Source: Spinellus fusiger (Eukaryota > Mucoromycota > Mucoromycetes > Mucorales > Phycomycetaceae). From it: a stretch of 64,000 nt of DNA. The notes under the pieces were generated by a model. That model did no database searches and was not told the DNA's origin. It saw only the letters and a list, made by a program, of their open reading frames with translations. Position 1 is the first letter of the stretch. The number at the start of each line of letters is the position of its first letter. The position numbers and the translations under genes are program-made. Shown piece after piece: positions 46,130 to 59,900 of the stretch. The stretch spans positions 62,001 to 126,000 of the forward strand of contig JALLLS010000026.1 of the NCBI GenBank assembly GCA_025094145.1, written 5' to 3'.

Positions 46130-49099
46130 TTGCTCACAAACACCTATTTACATAGAAGAAATAAACAGTATCTATGCTCTGAGATGTCAACTGACCCCAA
46201 CTTGTCACTTGTACTAGATAGGATATGGTAGATTGTCTAAGCTTTTTTCATAAGCAATGGAGGCATGCCCTATGACTTTTCTTTAGCTCAACACTGGGCT
46301 ATGTGAAAATACCCACAGGAATCAATTGAGATGCTGTCTTATGGGACACACGGATTGCATTATAAGATACATCATCACCATTGGAGAGAATTGTCTTGGA
46401 GATGGCTCAATGACTCAACAAATTGAAAATGCATTCTTTGACTTGACGTTAATGCAATAATTCGCAAGTCAGTGGATCTGGGCTGGATTGGTGACTTTGT
46501 ACCACTCGGTTACAGTCTAAACGTGTGCTTGTGCTTGTGCTTGTGCTTGTGCTTGTGATTGTGCTTGTGTTTGTGCCTGTGCCTGTGATTTGAATAGTCT
46601 TGTTTTGGGTGGTTACCGTGTTACCATTGATAGCGCCATCCATTTGCCGCGGGAAAGATCTCGTAGTAAAGCACTAGTACACCTAGAATATAAACTAAGG
46701 GTTCAATCTCTTGTCCTGTAGCATATTGCCTATAAATACCTGGCGCAATCTATTCATTGAGTTAAATTGGAGTGTTTGTTAGGGTTTCCTGTCAGTATCA
46801 GTGATAGAGTAATGTTGCTGTAACAAATATAAAATAATTCTCATCACAATGAGAAAAAAAAACTGATCATTGTCCTACATAGCACAATAAGAGACTTTGA
46901 GCCTATTCTCAATGCTAGTTGAATATACATTACTGGTGCTCTTCTAAGCAATGGATAGAAGATGAATGAGCTGTGAGGACCTTAGTTGATAACTACTTAC
47001 TGTGGAATTTATTCATCGTGTTTTGAATGTAGTAGCTACCATCTGAACACTATTGTATGAATACTGAAAAAGGGAAATCAAAGTTATGCTTGTAAGATAA
47101 TGGCTCTATCACCTCTTTAGACACCGTTCTCAGGGAGCTGTCGAAGAGAAAAGAAATTTTGGATTATTTTCTAAACAGACATTCATGCTATACTGGTTAA
47201 CAATGAAAAGGTGGCTAGAGTGTTATATATTTGGCTAAAAAAAAGAAATACATTTTGTCTACCTTCAGTGGTGTAATGACTGTGATAGATGAAATAAAAG
47301 ATCCATGAGTATCTTTTGTCTCAATAATATCTTTTCAATTCTACATACAAAACATTGGACAGTTGAGATTAATAGTCATAAACAAACTGCTATTTATTTT
47401 ATAAAAATAATAATCACAAAGTATGTATTTAATAGACTTTTATTGTCTGCATTTTTATAATTACATTCAATATTAAAAAACATCAAGCTAGTTTATCTAT
47501 TCATATGTTAAAATTACTTTATATTAATAGTACAATATAAATATAGTGCTATACAATGTAATAAAAAATATTAACACAATGTATTGATTGTCATAGTTTC
47601 TTCTTTCTACTACCTATTTGTCTTATTCAATAACTGTGATGAAAAGTAAAAATATACATTTAAGGGATGACTATAAAATCTATGTACATAGTAATAGTTT
47701 TAGAACAATACTATCCAAATGTAGTGTGAATGAAGAAGCAGTATGTAGATTTTATTTTTATTCATAAAGGTAAAGATAAAATTAGTCATAAGCACAATCT
47801 TTGTATCTGTATGAGATACTAGAAGATCAGGTGCTTACTGTGGTACTAATCTATAAAATAGTTCATTGAATGTCTACAATTGTAGTTTCTTTTAAGCATC
47901 TTCTGCCATCAATTTACTGGGCTTAATAAAGATCTCAGTTTTGTTTAGAATGGTATGTGTTCTTTTTCATGCTGATTATATACTATTAACAACTCTGGAT
48001 TATTATTTTTATAGTTTGACGAATAAATATATCTGAAATAAACAGACATAATATTTTCAAATCTACCTTATTGATATGAGAAATATGTCTACAATGATGT
48101 AGTGACCAGGATGATTTATCATATTTATTGAACTATCAATGAAAATTGGTGACTTTGTGTATTGATGATTTTAGTATTGAAAAACGGTATAATTTTAGCT
48201 ATCACCCCAAATATACACTCTGTTATAAAAATCCGATATATTTAAAGCAAAATAATTGTTTCTTGATAAATAGCTAATCTGATCAGTATTTTATCATTTT
48301 CATGTAGTGTTTAGGATATTTCATCAACTTATAGAACTTATATAAACACACACCTATCTTTATCATTCCAATTTCAGGGGAAGAGAGAAAGAGAGAGAGA
48401 GAGTCATTGAGTTATACAGATATATCTGTATGAACAAGGAGTTCATAGTGCAACCTTATTCCTCATTATTTCTCTCTTTACTGATTCGACAATAGTAAAG
48501 ACAGAGTGAGAGATACAGACACTCTTTTTATGATGAACTCTTCTATAACTTTTTATTTGGAAAAATTACTTTTAAATTCATTGTCTAGATCTTGGGTGAT
48601 AAACTTGGGGTTGTTTCTAATTTCAAGAGACTTTAAATACTGTACCTACAGTTTATTCTAACTAGTATTTTTCTATTATATACACTATATATATAATCTA
48701 ATTATACATTGGCACAGACAGATGGATAGACAGATGTATAAATGTACAGTTGAATAATTGGATCAATTATTATCACCATTCGTTATAAGTAGTAAAAAAA
48801 AATAGACACAGACATTTTTGTGATAAATAGTTTTACAGTGTATCTTATAGCACACATACTAATAAGTATATTTTACATTTGAATAATAAAAGGTACACTT
48901 AGGGAATTGTTGTACCAAAATGAAGTACTTAGCACATGATTTTCTTTCTTTCTTTCTTTTTAGTCTCTCTTTATTATACCTTTTTATCATATCGTCTCTT
49001 CCTCTCCTTTGAATTTAAATCTCACATTCTTTTACAGTGCTCTCTCTTGGATCATAGACCCACCCACTCACATTCATTTATATTTCCATCTCCTTAATC
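46130..49099. other. 3-kb gene-poor region with GTGCTT repeat
   Basis: No supportable gene. A hexamer repeat (GTGCTT and variants, 11 units) lies at 46525-46590. It creates a serine/threonine-only antisense frame that I do not call. GA repeats lie near 48383-48402 and a CTTT run near 48948-48958. Confidence 0.5.
46525..46590. repeat. hexamer tandem repeat GTGCTT-type, 11 units
   Basis: Five perfect GTGCTT units followed by GTGATT, GTGCTT, GTGTTT, GTGCCT, GTGCCT and GTGATT. Confidence 0.8.
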
Positions 49100-50138
49100 A
49101 TGTATGATAAATTTACAGACGTTGTATATCGAAGAGTTATAAGCACAGAGAAATTGGACCAAAGCCATTTAACTAAGAGTAAGCGAGTTAAGATATCTTT
49201 ATTAAAAAACAACATCTTTCTGGTATTTAATCACTGTATTTATAGAAACGCCTAGCATCACTTCTATATTTACAAGCAATAGACCTCAGAAATCAACCAA
49301 GTCTCTTACAAAGTCAATGGCTCATCCTTCGTCTATTTCAGCTACTAAACACGTTCGAATGACAACGATAAGGAGTTCATCAAATTTAAGAACCAGTGCA
49401 ACCCCAACACCTATCCTTCAGAGTACTATCCCTCCTCCACCTTCAACTATTTTTTCCTCATCGAATGATCATATTGCTTCAAATAGTCCTACAGAATTGG
49501 AAACTGTCTCGAATCATAGTTCTATCTCTAATGGAGTCATTACTGGCATTAGCATTAGTGCCATTGTATTTATAAGTGCAGTTCTATTTTTTGTTGTAAA
49601 ATGCTATAAAAAAAAGGCTGGTGCAAATGAACATACTAGCCGATTCTTCAACACTGTTTCTACCGATGCAAATCCAACAATTCATGGGTACACAACAAAC
49701 TCACAGTCTTATCAGTCTGAAAAACCTCTGTCTTACACTACAGCAGTCCCTAGATTAATTAGCCAGTCTACTATTACACAGTCATTTACTACTGTACAAG
49801 ATCCAGTGCAAGAGACTTTCACTTCTGATTCATTTGACTATGTTAACAATCCATTCCAACAACCAATCAATACATTTACAGTTGTTTCGACATTTATACC
49901 CAATCTTGATGATGAACTAAATATTATGCCAGGGGATAGAGTCAAGTTGCTTATTGAGTATGATGACGGGTGGTGCTTTGGAATAAATGAAACGCGAGGC
50001 AACATAGAAGGAGTATTTCCAATTCATTGTATCTATCCTATCTCATCTGAAGTAAATGTTCACGCTACTCCTTCGGCTGTTTCAGGGGGTGATCATTGTG
50101 TAAGCAAACGAAGAAGCTCAGCTCTTTTTCATGATTAA
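49100..50138 (+). CDS. single-pass membrane protein with cytosolic SH3 domain (Fus1/Sho1-like type)
   Basis: Two exons (49100-49178 and 49246-50138) joined in phase 1 give 323 residues. Residues 1-122 are Ser/Thr/Pro-rich and predicted to lie outside. A membrane helix occupies about 123-145 (GVITGISISAIVFISAVLFF), followed by basic VKCYKKK. The SH3 domain is at about 236-292: FTVVSTFIPNLDDELNIMPGDRV, EYDDGWCFGIN and GVFPIHCI. The layout, without a cleaved signal peptide, resembles fungal cell-fusion or osmosensing adaptors such as Fus1. SH3 partners are unknown. Confidence 0.78.
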
Positions 50139-51284
50139 TTATATCATTATAACCGTTACTATCATTGCTATTACCATTGTTATTTTTCAGTCTCTGAATA
50201 TTTCAGCTAGTAAGCAAGTGAATTGTATTCTAAAATCTATGTTCTAAAATAAAAGAATTATTGAGCTATTATTATTATTATTTAGATAAATGTAAAAATA
50301 CAACTCAATAGTATAGAACATGGAGACATATTTAATTATTTGTTTTCTTCGTCGTTATTATGTTACAAAAGATGGAGTGAGGGATTTTTCATAGTATAAC
50401 TTTTATTTATCTTTTTTATCTGAAAAGTATAAAATGGAATGCTCAATATTTGATTAAAAAATCAGTACCTTTAAACGAGCAGTATACTACAGCCATTGTC
50501 TATTACAGCATCTATCTTTTTTAAAGGCACTTTTATTAATAAGAATATATTTATTTGTATTATAGAAACGGCAGAAGAAAAAAGCAACTACGCTCATAAT
50601 CTATTCAATGAATTCAATTTAACAAAGTGAAAAGTTAGGGTGGTTAATTCAACCCATTTTTCGATCTTATTGTTTTTCCTTTTATAAAAACAATCTCTTA
50701 CAATACCAAGAAAGGAAACTTGCAGAGATCTTTAAAACTAAAAGTAGTTATCCATTGTTTGAAGAATAGAATCGTGAATTATGAAAAATATACTACATAG
50801 GAGGCCCCTTTTAATGTGACTACTACAGTTGAATTACACTATCTGTGCTCTTATGACCACTCTTTATATGATAGTCAGATCAACATTCACTGTAGAGACC
50901 TACGAATAATTTACTTTTTAGAGAATAAAATATATACACCAATCAAGAGTGTCAATAGAACTTCTCATCGATTGAATTATAATGTCTCCAAAGGTTGAGA
51001 TATATTAACGTACGATTTTTATTCTCTAAATAAAATAATAAATAAAGGTCTAGTGAAAATGTATCAAGAGAATAAACAGAAAAAAACCTCTATTTTCTGG
51101 ACAGCCAATGTGTTTGTCTATTTTACACTTTCTTTAGTCTAATCTTTAGGGATTGCCTGATGCATGGTTTTTTCTTTATACATTTCCATGCAATAAATGA
51201 ATGGATGGCGAACCAATTTCTATTTCTTATTCTTCAAAAATAAAATAGAAGTATTTTTCTTTTCTTTTACAACTTATTCAAAAG
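50139..51284. other. intergenic spacer
   Basis: AT-rich, no supportable gene. The left terminal repeat of the following transposase relic should lie here but was not found convincingly. Confidence 0.4.
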
Positions 51285-52377
51285 ATGACTTCAAGCAATG
51301 AAAATCAGCCAACTTTTAGCCAAGAACATGAAGATAGTCCTATCAAAATAAGAGAGCATAATATGTTTATTAGAGGTCAAATCATAGGACAATGAAAAAG
51401 ACATGTTACTTATCAAGAGATTGCTGACGATGTTGACCTCACAAAGAGCACAGTGGGCAAGAGTGTTCTATTGTATAAAAAAAGGCATAACTCGACCCAA
51501 AATGCGTACAGGAAGACCTGAAAAGGTGTCATCTACTTCAAAACTGGCTATCATTTTGTCTATTCGAAGAAACTCTATGCAAACAATTGCATATCATTTG
51601 AAAAATATGAATGATACAAGTGTGAATATTCGCCGTAGCGCATTTCTAAAATACATAAATGAACTTAGGTTTTTTTCATGCGCACCATCAAGAAAACCTG
51701 GTATGACACTTACTAACAAACAAAGACAATTGGAATGGTGTAAAAACAAGGCTGATTGGCCAGTGGAGAGGTGAAGTAATGTAGTTTGGTTTGATGAGTC
51801 TTATTTTACAGTTGTGGGCAATGACAAAGGGACTAGAGTAATCAGAAAGAAAGGTGAAAGTTATGAGGAGCGTCATACGCAAAGAACATGCAAGTATGGG
51901 AAGGGTTCAGTCATGGTTTGGGATTGCTTTTGGCGCAGAGGTGTAGGACCTCTTGTACTCTTGGAGGGATCAGTTAATCAAGACAAGTATATCAATGTAC
52001 TTGCTAAATACTTTTTTCCCTGGTTCCTTCAATCGTAAGAGAACCTCAATGAGACCCTTCTATTCCAAGGAGATGGTACTCCTTGTCACATAGGAGTATA
52101 TAGTAGATGTTACAAACAAGAGAGATGTATGATTGAATGTTTTGATTTTTGGCCTGCACAAAGTCCATATCTTAACCCAATTGAGCATGTCTGGGCTTAT
52201 CTTGAGAAAAAGATCGAGCCGCGTCGAACAAGCATAACCAATGCAGAAAAGCTTGAACAATGCTTGCATAGTAAATGGGAGAAGATACCAAATGAATTTA
52301 TGGAAAATTTAGTGGATAGCATGCCAAAGAGGTGCTCTGCTGTGATGAAGAATAAATGCTTTGCTACAAAGTACTGA
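51285..52377 (+). pseudogene. Tc1/mariner-type transposase pseudogene (DD36E spacing)
   Basis: The frame starts MTSSNENQPTFSQEHEDS and has a helix-turn-helix region (TYQEIADDVDLTKSTVGK). It is broken by a TGA near 51394, a frameshift near 51460, a TGA near 51772 and a TAA near 52036. Catalytic blocks are still legible: WFDES, then GDGTPCHIG, then WPAQSPYLNPIEHVW. 36 residues separate the second Asp from the Glu, unlike the 34 of classic Tc1. The C-terminus ends KNKCFATKY. It lies 150 bp beyond the SUV3 stop. The copy is inactive as read. Confidence 0.82.
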
Positions 52378-52527
52378 GCAATATATTTATGATGAAGATG
52401 TAGAAAATCACCTAAAGAACAACTGTTCCAAATCTCGTGTTATTCTATGAACCTTTTATTATGAATATCTTAGACTGATAGACATGCCTTTATTTCTCAA
52501 AATAAAATAAAAAATTCCGTCTACTCA

Positions 52528-55189
52528 TTACTTGGGACTGCCCTTCTTTTCTTCATTGTGCTGGTTAGACCGTTTGCCCTTTTTCTTTGAATCGATATCA
52601 TCTGTCTGTCTTTTCAGGCTTTTATCAATTCTTCCCTCGCATAGTTTCTTGAGAGCCATAGCGTCGTCTTGTAATGTAATAAAGCTATCAGGATATCTCA
52701 AACTAGAAGAAAAAGAAGAAAATGGTGACTTAGCATAACATCACATCTTTTTCTTTTTCTTACCTTAACCACATATACAACATAATGTACTTATGGTTTT
52801 TCTCTAGAGCAATAAGTTCTTTATCCTTTCCTTGTTTAGCAATTTTGATAGCTTCTTCCAATGTCACTGTACGGTTTTCACTGAATGCTAAAGCAAGCGC
52901 TTTAATAAGAATAATATTTTCTGGAACGCGTGTGTTGACGGGAGCAGTAACAAATTGGTATCGATCACGTATAGATAGTTTAACGCCTTCAATAGCTGAT
53001 GCAATTATCTATACCCATAGAATGAGTATGATGTTTTAGAGCAAAAAAAAAATCAACTTACTTTTTGATCCTTAAAGTTACATAAAAAGTAGTTGCCACT
53101 TAAAGATGCCATAAGCTCGAATCTAGTCTATAAGTTATATTGATTAGATATTATAGTACATAGATTAGACATATAAACTTACTAAAATTTTCTCAAACTT
53201 CTCATTAGGATATTGAAGACCAAATATCTCTAGAATTTCAGGTGTAGGTTGTAATCCAGCAACCTATAAATCAATTAGATATAGAACAATTTATAGATAT
53301 TGATTATCTTACCTTTAGATCAACACTACTAGATGCCATTGATGATTTTATATAGTCCAAGCTACTAGAATCCATACTAGTGTCATAATTGTATATAAGC
53401 ACTCAATTGATTATTTCAATCTATAGCTATTTACTTACGCAGTTACTTCACCAGAGCTGTAAGCAGTACCAAATCTACCTGCTCGTCCTGCGATTTGCTT
53501 TAATTGTGGTATGCTAATATGCGTGTTGGTAACTCCATTAAATTTAACAACAGTTGAAAACACAACACGCTTGATATTTCTAGATAATGTGTTAATAAGC
53601 TTTTTTTTTCATTTATAAACCACCTACAAATTGATTCCCATGCCAATAGCATCTGATGCCACCATAACATCATAGCCACTTTCAGGGTCATTGAATTTTT
53701 TTGCCTGAAGGGCTCGTGTCTCTATAAAATTGTTTGAGATTAAAAACATAAGAGGCTTTTCTTAGTTGATGTCTATTTTCTCCTACCTGGTGGAAGTGCA
53801 CCATAAACAACGGCACATTTTAAGTTTGTATTTTTCTTGATGTGCTTCTCGATATTAAATATGTCAGATCGTGAAAAGGCAATAACACAGTCGCCTTTCT
53901 TAATATCTTTGAAATCATAGCTAACAGGTGTATCCAAGATCTCAATGGGTGTCAAACGACTGTATTCATTTACAATCACCTCCTCATTCAATGACTCCGC
54001 AATCTTTCTAATCAATGGTACAACTGATGCCTCACCACATAAGTGGATCTCTCGTGCTTTGAGTCCTAAGAGAGCCTGAGTCCATGCCCATCCACGTTGC
54101 TGATCATTGATCAATTGAATCTCGTCGATAACAGCAACTTCAAGTGGTTTAGAAAGGTTAGCCATCTCCACTGTTGAACTTGTTAGTGCAGCAGTAGGTG
54201 ATACGATTCTTCGCTCTTCTCCAGTAAGTAAATTGCAGGGAATACCCTTGCTGTTCATCTTTTCATAAATTTCATTGGCTAAAAGACGAAGTGGGCCGCA
54301 ATATATACCGGATTCTGCCTCTTCCAGTCTTTTCAGGGCCCTGTAGGTCTTTCCACTATTTGTAGGGCCAACATGCAGAATAATCTTTCTATAAATCAAT
54401 GGTTAGAAATGTAAGTATTCTCTTCCTGTACTGATCTTTTGTAGATATACCTTTGTATCTGACGTGCTTCAGGAAACCATTCACTGGGAAACCGAAGATC
54501 AGTCAGTTTTATGGTAGACTTCAATTCATCTGCAGCTGATTCTGGGAGATAAGGTTCAGCAAACTTGTAGAAAGATAGGGAGATTGATCTTTCCATCATC
54601 TCTATTTAGAATAATAAAAATTTAGAATAACACAAATCCAGATATTTTTTTGATTCTGTTTTACCATTTGCATGTGGGTTTCCTTTTAATTGCTCAATAA
54701 ATTGTGGCTCTAGAATCCTCACTTCTCCAGCCTCAATAGCATCCATGAATTTCTCCATGATGTCGTAAAGCAGATAAACAGAAGCGCCTATACTCCTAGA
54801 AGTCTCTTTTACGATGTTTCCAACTCGGAATTTCTCAAGTTCTTTGTTAAATACTATCAAAGAAGGTTTTGTGTATATAAGTAATAATAATAATAATAAT
54901 AATAAGCGATAGTATTATTCTACTCACATTTAAGAGGATCTTCGGCTACATCTACATTTTTTTTAAAACCAGGATTATAGGGCTGTGTTGCTCTTGATGT
55001 CAAAATAGAACCTTTACGTGGTGTTAACTTTAGCTTTTTTGATCTTTTAGAATCAGAACGAAGACAGGGCTTTGTTCCTGTAGTAAATGAAGTTTTTTGG
55101 AAAATATTCTGTCGAATGGATACATTCTGATAAAGAAATGTTCGGCTTGGTCCAGAGCGACCTGTGACATTACGAAGACAACGCAGCAT
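52528..55189 (-). CDS. SUV3: mitochondrial ATP-dependent RNA helicase SUV3
   Basis: About twelve exons. The basic leader [20 protein letters not shown] suggests mitochondrial import. The helicase core begins [19 protein letters not shown] (Walker A), then [22 protein letters not shown] with [11 protein letters not shown] and [15 protein letters not shown], and the downstream motifs [10 protein letters not shown] and [10 protein letters not shown] (motif VI). The C-terminal helical domain with [13 protein letters not shown] follows, and the lysine-rich tail ends KKGSPK. SUV3 unwinds RNA in the mitochondrial degradosome with the DSS1/PNPase exonuclease. The small exons 3-prime of motif VI are separated by 45-70-bp introns. 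Confidence 0.92.
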
Positions 55190-55326
55190 AGTTTGTCTCA
55201 AGCATTATTCATCCATGAAGTGTATATCATCCTAATTTTTCAATTAGCAGTCCATATAACAGTCCATGACAGTCCTCTTTACTGCCTTTCTTGTAATGCG
55301 GAGATGGTCGAGGCATAAGTCTATTT

Positions 55327-56953
55327 TACTAGTCACATGCAATTGAATTTAACACTTGAAAATTAATATCAGGACAAGATAGATAGGACATGTTCAATAT
55401 CAAATAAAACAATTCACGTTTGATCTAGAAGCTTCAAAATTTAGCACACTAAAGCTCAACATCTTTAATTACCGAAAAAGAAATAAAAATAATAAAAATT
55501 AATATTTTGTATGTTCTCCTTTGGCATCAATGACTGCCTGTCATCTATCTGTCATGCTCTGAATTTATTGTTGTGCAAGCTCAATACCAACTCTCTCACA
55601 CTCTTGTCGTAAGACTATTTCCAAAAATGGATGTTCTCCATTTGTGTCGCAGAACAACCAAAAGAGGAAGGTTACTACATGTGTCAAGGACGTGCAAGCA
55701 AACGACGCATTATATCATCGACACTTGCATTATACCATCAAACGTATACCTCATATCATAAATTATAGCACTAAAAAATCAGTAGAAAAGAGATGTACAA
55801 TTGAATTAATAAAGAGCAGAGTTTAAAAACACGTTGACTGACCGGATTCCTTTGATATCTAAGATCAAAGACGACACTCTTCTGCAATTAGAGACTTAAA
55901 ACATTCTATATTGGTAATAGATACCCTTCTTTATTCAATTCGTCTTTCTAAATCCCACTATATGTGTTCAATTGGGTTCAAGTCAGGACTTTGTGCGGGC
56001 CATTACTCAAAGCCCCTAATTTGATGTGTCTTTTTCCACCCTCTGGCATAGGCCCCAGTATGACAGCTAGCATCCTCTTCTTGTAACAGAAACTCACTGT
56101 TCTCTTTCTAATGCAATTCCATGAACTAGGGATGGAACTCACCAGCCAAAATGTTGACATATTCGTCTTGGTTTACAATGCCACTAACAAAGACTCATGG
56201 GCCAAATCCACCCACTCAAATACATCTCCAAAGCATGACCCCACCGCCACCAAACTTCGTTGTTAGAACAATATAATTAAGATCATACCATTCTCCAACT
56301 TTTCTGATGACACGGGCACCTCTATCGTTTTCTTTCACGGTGTACCTGGACTCATTAGACCAGACTACACCTCTTTACTGATCACTCGTTCAATTGATAT
56401 ATTCCTTAGCCCAACAAAGCTGTTTCTCTTTGTGTTTTGCAGTTAAGACTGGCTTGTGGTCTACAGAAAAAGATACAAACCCTAACTGATTGCAGTAGCT
56501 GATAATGGTGTTTCTGTATACATCAACCTGAATCTTTAACATTTCCGATTTCAGCTGATTATATGAGGCAAATGGGTCCTTTCTAATAACCTTTTCCAAG
56601 TGTCTGAGCTCCCTCTCACTGGCTTTTTTTTTATGTTTTCTATGACTCTTTAAACAAAATGGTGATCCACGTTCTTTGATATCTATAATACTATTTTGAA
56701 GTGGGCTTTTTCATCTCAACTATGCTCTCAATGACAGCCAACTTTAATCTAGCCTTAAACTGGTAATAGATGCCTCATAATCCTCCATCTTCTGTTTTAT
56801 CATATTCTCCAAGAGTGTGATTTTCTGAATATATATCTGACATATTGTGTTGGTTTAATAATATTTAGAAAGAAATAGAGTTTTATGCAAAAAAAAACCC
56901 CTTTTTTTTATTAAATTTTCGGTAAGTATTACGTTCAATTGGGTGTGGCTGTA
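55327..56953. mobile_element. decayed Tc1-like element with short terminal inverted repeats
   Basis: The left end TACTAGTCACATGCAATTGA (55327) pairs with the reverse complement of the right end TACAGCCACACCCAATTGA (ending 56953). Both arms continue similarly for about 45 bp. The 1.6-kb size and TA edges are those of Tc1-type elements. The interior holds a transposase relic on the minus strand. Its ends resemble the subterminal motif inside the arms of the 5.4-kb element. Confidence 0.75.
55830..56640 (-). pseudogene. Tc1-type DD34E transposase pseudogene
   Basis: Minus-strand fragments read SERELRHLEKVIRKDPFASY, GFVSFSVDHKPVLTAKHKEK, VVWSNESRYTVKENDRGARV, FGGGGVMLWRC, NQDEYVNILAGEFHP, QEEDASCHTGAYARGWKK and WPAQSPDLNPIEHI. 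34 residues separate the second Asp from the Glu. Several stops interrupt the frame (for example before WPAQSP) and the first Asp reads as Asn (WSNES). The copy is inactive. Confidence 0.8.
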
Positions 56954-59900
56954 TTCTTTCAGTATATGTTCAATATAAATATAGCCATTTAATGATAATG
57001 CAGAAAGCAGAGCAATAAAAGATGAATCAAATTACATGTTGCAGAATATGTCATTTGTATTCATTCAAAAAGTCTATGCATCGTAATGTTATAAATTTAC
57101 TTTTATCCTGTTTTTGTTTTGTTTGCATATTTCAATAAATAACTCATATAAGCCTCTTACACCTGCATTAATAAGTGATGAGATATAATAGAAAAGCTAT
57201 TTTTGTTCACTTATTTTAGCCACATAAAATAGGCCAATAAAAATATTAGCTATAAAGTAACACAAATAAATATCTTAAACTCACATAGCAAAGCATTCTT
57301 TACTGATAATTTATTATTTCTGTTTTGATAGTAGAAAAAGTCAGTAGACTGAGAAAGAGTGCTTGTTTAATAGAGCTGCACTTGGTGGGCATACTAAACC
57401 CTTTTATTTTGTTTAAGGGTTCAGTATGATTACTACATGCAGTACAAACATATTTTAGACATAGTATCAGTACTTCTACTCCATTGACAATAGTTACATA
57501 ATCTATTTATGCTATCATTAAGTTACTCTGTATTCATATCAACTAAACATTCTACCTCTATAATAATTGTTTTATTATTAATACAAGGTTAATGTCAAGT
57601 GTAGCCATATCAGTATATGATTGGGGATTAAGATCGGATTCATTGAAAAAGGCTTTGTATCTGACACAATGTTTAACTATCAGTTATTTGTTCTCGTACA
57701 TTTTTATGAGTTTGAATAACTTTTTTGAAGGATTTTATGTTATCTAGATGTCCATTAAATTGAGATACAGATATGATACAGAAAATAAAAATATCGCTTA
57801 CGATAAAATACACTACTTACCATAATAAATAAATAATATAGGTCATACTTAACTATTTTTTTTTCGGTTGCTAAACAAAAACCAGGATTTTTTTTATACT
57901 AAGACTAGTACGAGTTAATATGAATGAGATTTGTTCTAGATCAAGTGATATACGATTTTATATTCTTTAATTTATTTATTCAAAAGAATATTTCCTATTA
58001 TTTCATTCTTACAACTAACAAAATATCTACAAAAGTATATCTTCAGTATTATTATTATTTCGACTGTCATGAATTTTAAGTTTATAAGTTGGGAATAATC
58101 TGTGTACAACAACGGAACAACCGAAAGTCAGAGCCGAATGCAACTTGTTACAACAGTTTATGCGTGTTGCTGTGGTACACTAATCGTCTCTATAAAACAT
58201 CGACTTTTAACCCCTCCTGTATCACTCTAATTACTGAATATGTGTGTGACTAATCAGCATAAAAGTCCGTCCTACTGATGGAAGAAAACGAGATATTTTG
58301 AGGCTTTTTTTTATGAACAGTGTAATATTGGGCAAGGATTGATCTTAGGTGGCTCATAGGTCTCTTAAAGGGAAGCTAATGGCACATTTAGATACAACTA
58401 TTAGATGAATTGGTGATATAGACTAAATGAATAGCTTCCCGACTTCTCATTAGTCTTGATAATAGATTTTGCTTGATAATACTGCTTTTCTAAACAGAAT
58501 GCTTATTTTTCACTGACGAGGATGGGGATACAAATCGTAACAAATGTGTAACACAATAATACAATACTTGAGAGGACTTCACTTATACAGACCTAATGAT
58601 AAGGTCAGAGCGACTATGCCTCTGTGATACCTATCCTGGAAGTATATTAAAGAGTTATTGTTTATTAAAGAAGTTTAAGAAAGGGTTTTTATAGACTATC
58701 TATCCTACACATCAGGGACCAGGGCAATGATATAGGTTGTCTAATTGCCTTAGAGTTACGTCACGGACCAAGCTAATGATCACCAAGTCGGGCTATCTCG
58801 TATCAGGCCACTTAGTTTTAATATGGAAGAACGCTGGGTGTGCTAATTAAGAATCTGTAGTATTTGGTAAACCGCAACAGTTTAAGCCTGAACCCTTATT
58901 TATTTTAAAACTTAAGGAAAGACTAATGATCACGTAAGTAATTTTTCTTGTACTTGCATAATTAGGTATCACAAGCTAAATTCGATATCTATTCTTCAAC
59001 GTTCAAACAAGTCTAAGAAAAATGATTGTCAGTAAGAAGCATCAGTGTCACTACAAGTGTATTAATCTAATTGTCTAAGAAAGAAAGAGACATAAATACA
59101 CAGTTATAAATACAAACATGTAACGAAAAGTATAACTCCATGTTTATAAGTCCTAATAAATGTACATACAGTCTCACATAAACCATATGATATATTTAAA
59201 ATTCTATTAGAAGACATATTTATTTCCTTGAAAATTATTAATAAGCACTTAGGTGTATATTATGATTTTTTCATCTTCGTTTCTGGTTGGCTAAACATGA
59301 CTCGGCACACTTAACTGTATGTACATCAATAATAACTTTCTGAAAATAGTGTATAATAGAAATAATCAAACAAAAGAGTAGCATTACCAGAAAAACTCCA
59401 CTATATGTTTTATGAGCTCATGATTGAGAGATAAGATTAGGTTTCAAAGTTTGGTTCATATGATTAACCCAAAAAAAGACATATACACCAAACTCTTAAC
59501 ATCAGTCTATCTATCTGTTGTGTATTTCACATTTTATAGTCTTCATGAACTTGTATAGTTTAATGGTGTGGTTTAAATAATATTGACTTTATAGGTACTA
59601 CCATACTAAACAATTGACTGATACTTGCAAGTATACATTTTTTATTATTCTTCCTATTTCCTTTCTACGTCCAGTATTAACTTTTATATATTAAAAGAGT
59701 ATAACAAGCTACAAATGGATCAAAGAATTTCAAACAATATTTCAAAACCTAAATATATATTTGGGTATTTTTTCACAAAATAAAGAATATGCACTAATAT
59801 GCACTGAATTCTATCATTGAATAGGCAGATAATGTTTTCATGCAATAAAAATAATAAAATCAGGCTAATTTCTGAACATTGGTTATATCATTTATCCGTA

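Noticed and set aside
46449..46643. 64-codon minus-strand frame rich in Ser-Thr
   Set aside because: Produced by the GTGCTT hexamer repeat; no promoter, domain or splice support.
50816..50998. 60-codon plus-strand frame
   Set aside because: No domain, no splice context and AT-driven composition.
51000..52520. Terminal inverted repeats for the DD36E transposase relic
   Set aside because: Only weak AATAAAGG-type similarity between the flanks, which is expected by chance in AT-rich DNA.
58547..58960. Possible LTR starting TGTAACAC in a less AT-rich island
   Set aside because: No matching second end, target duplication or second copy could be found in the window.
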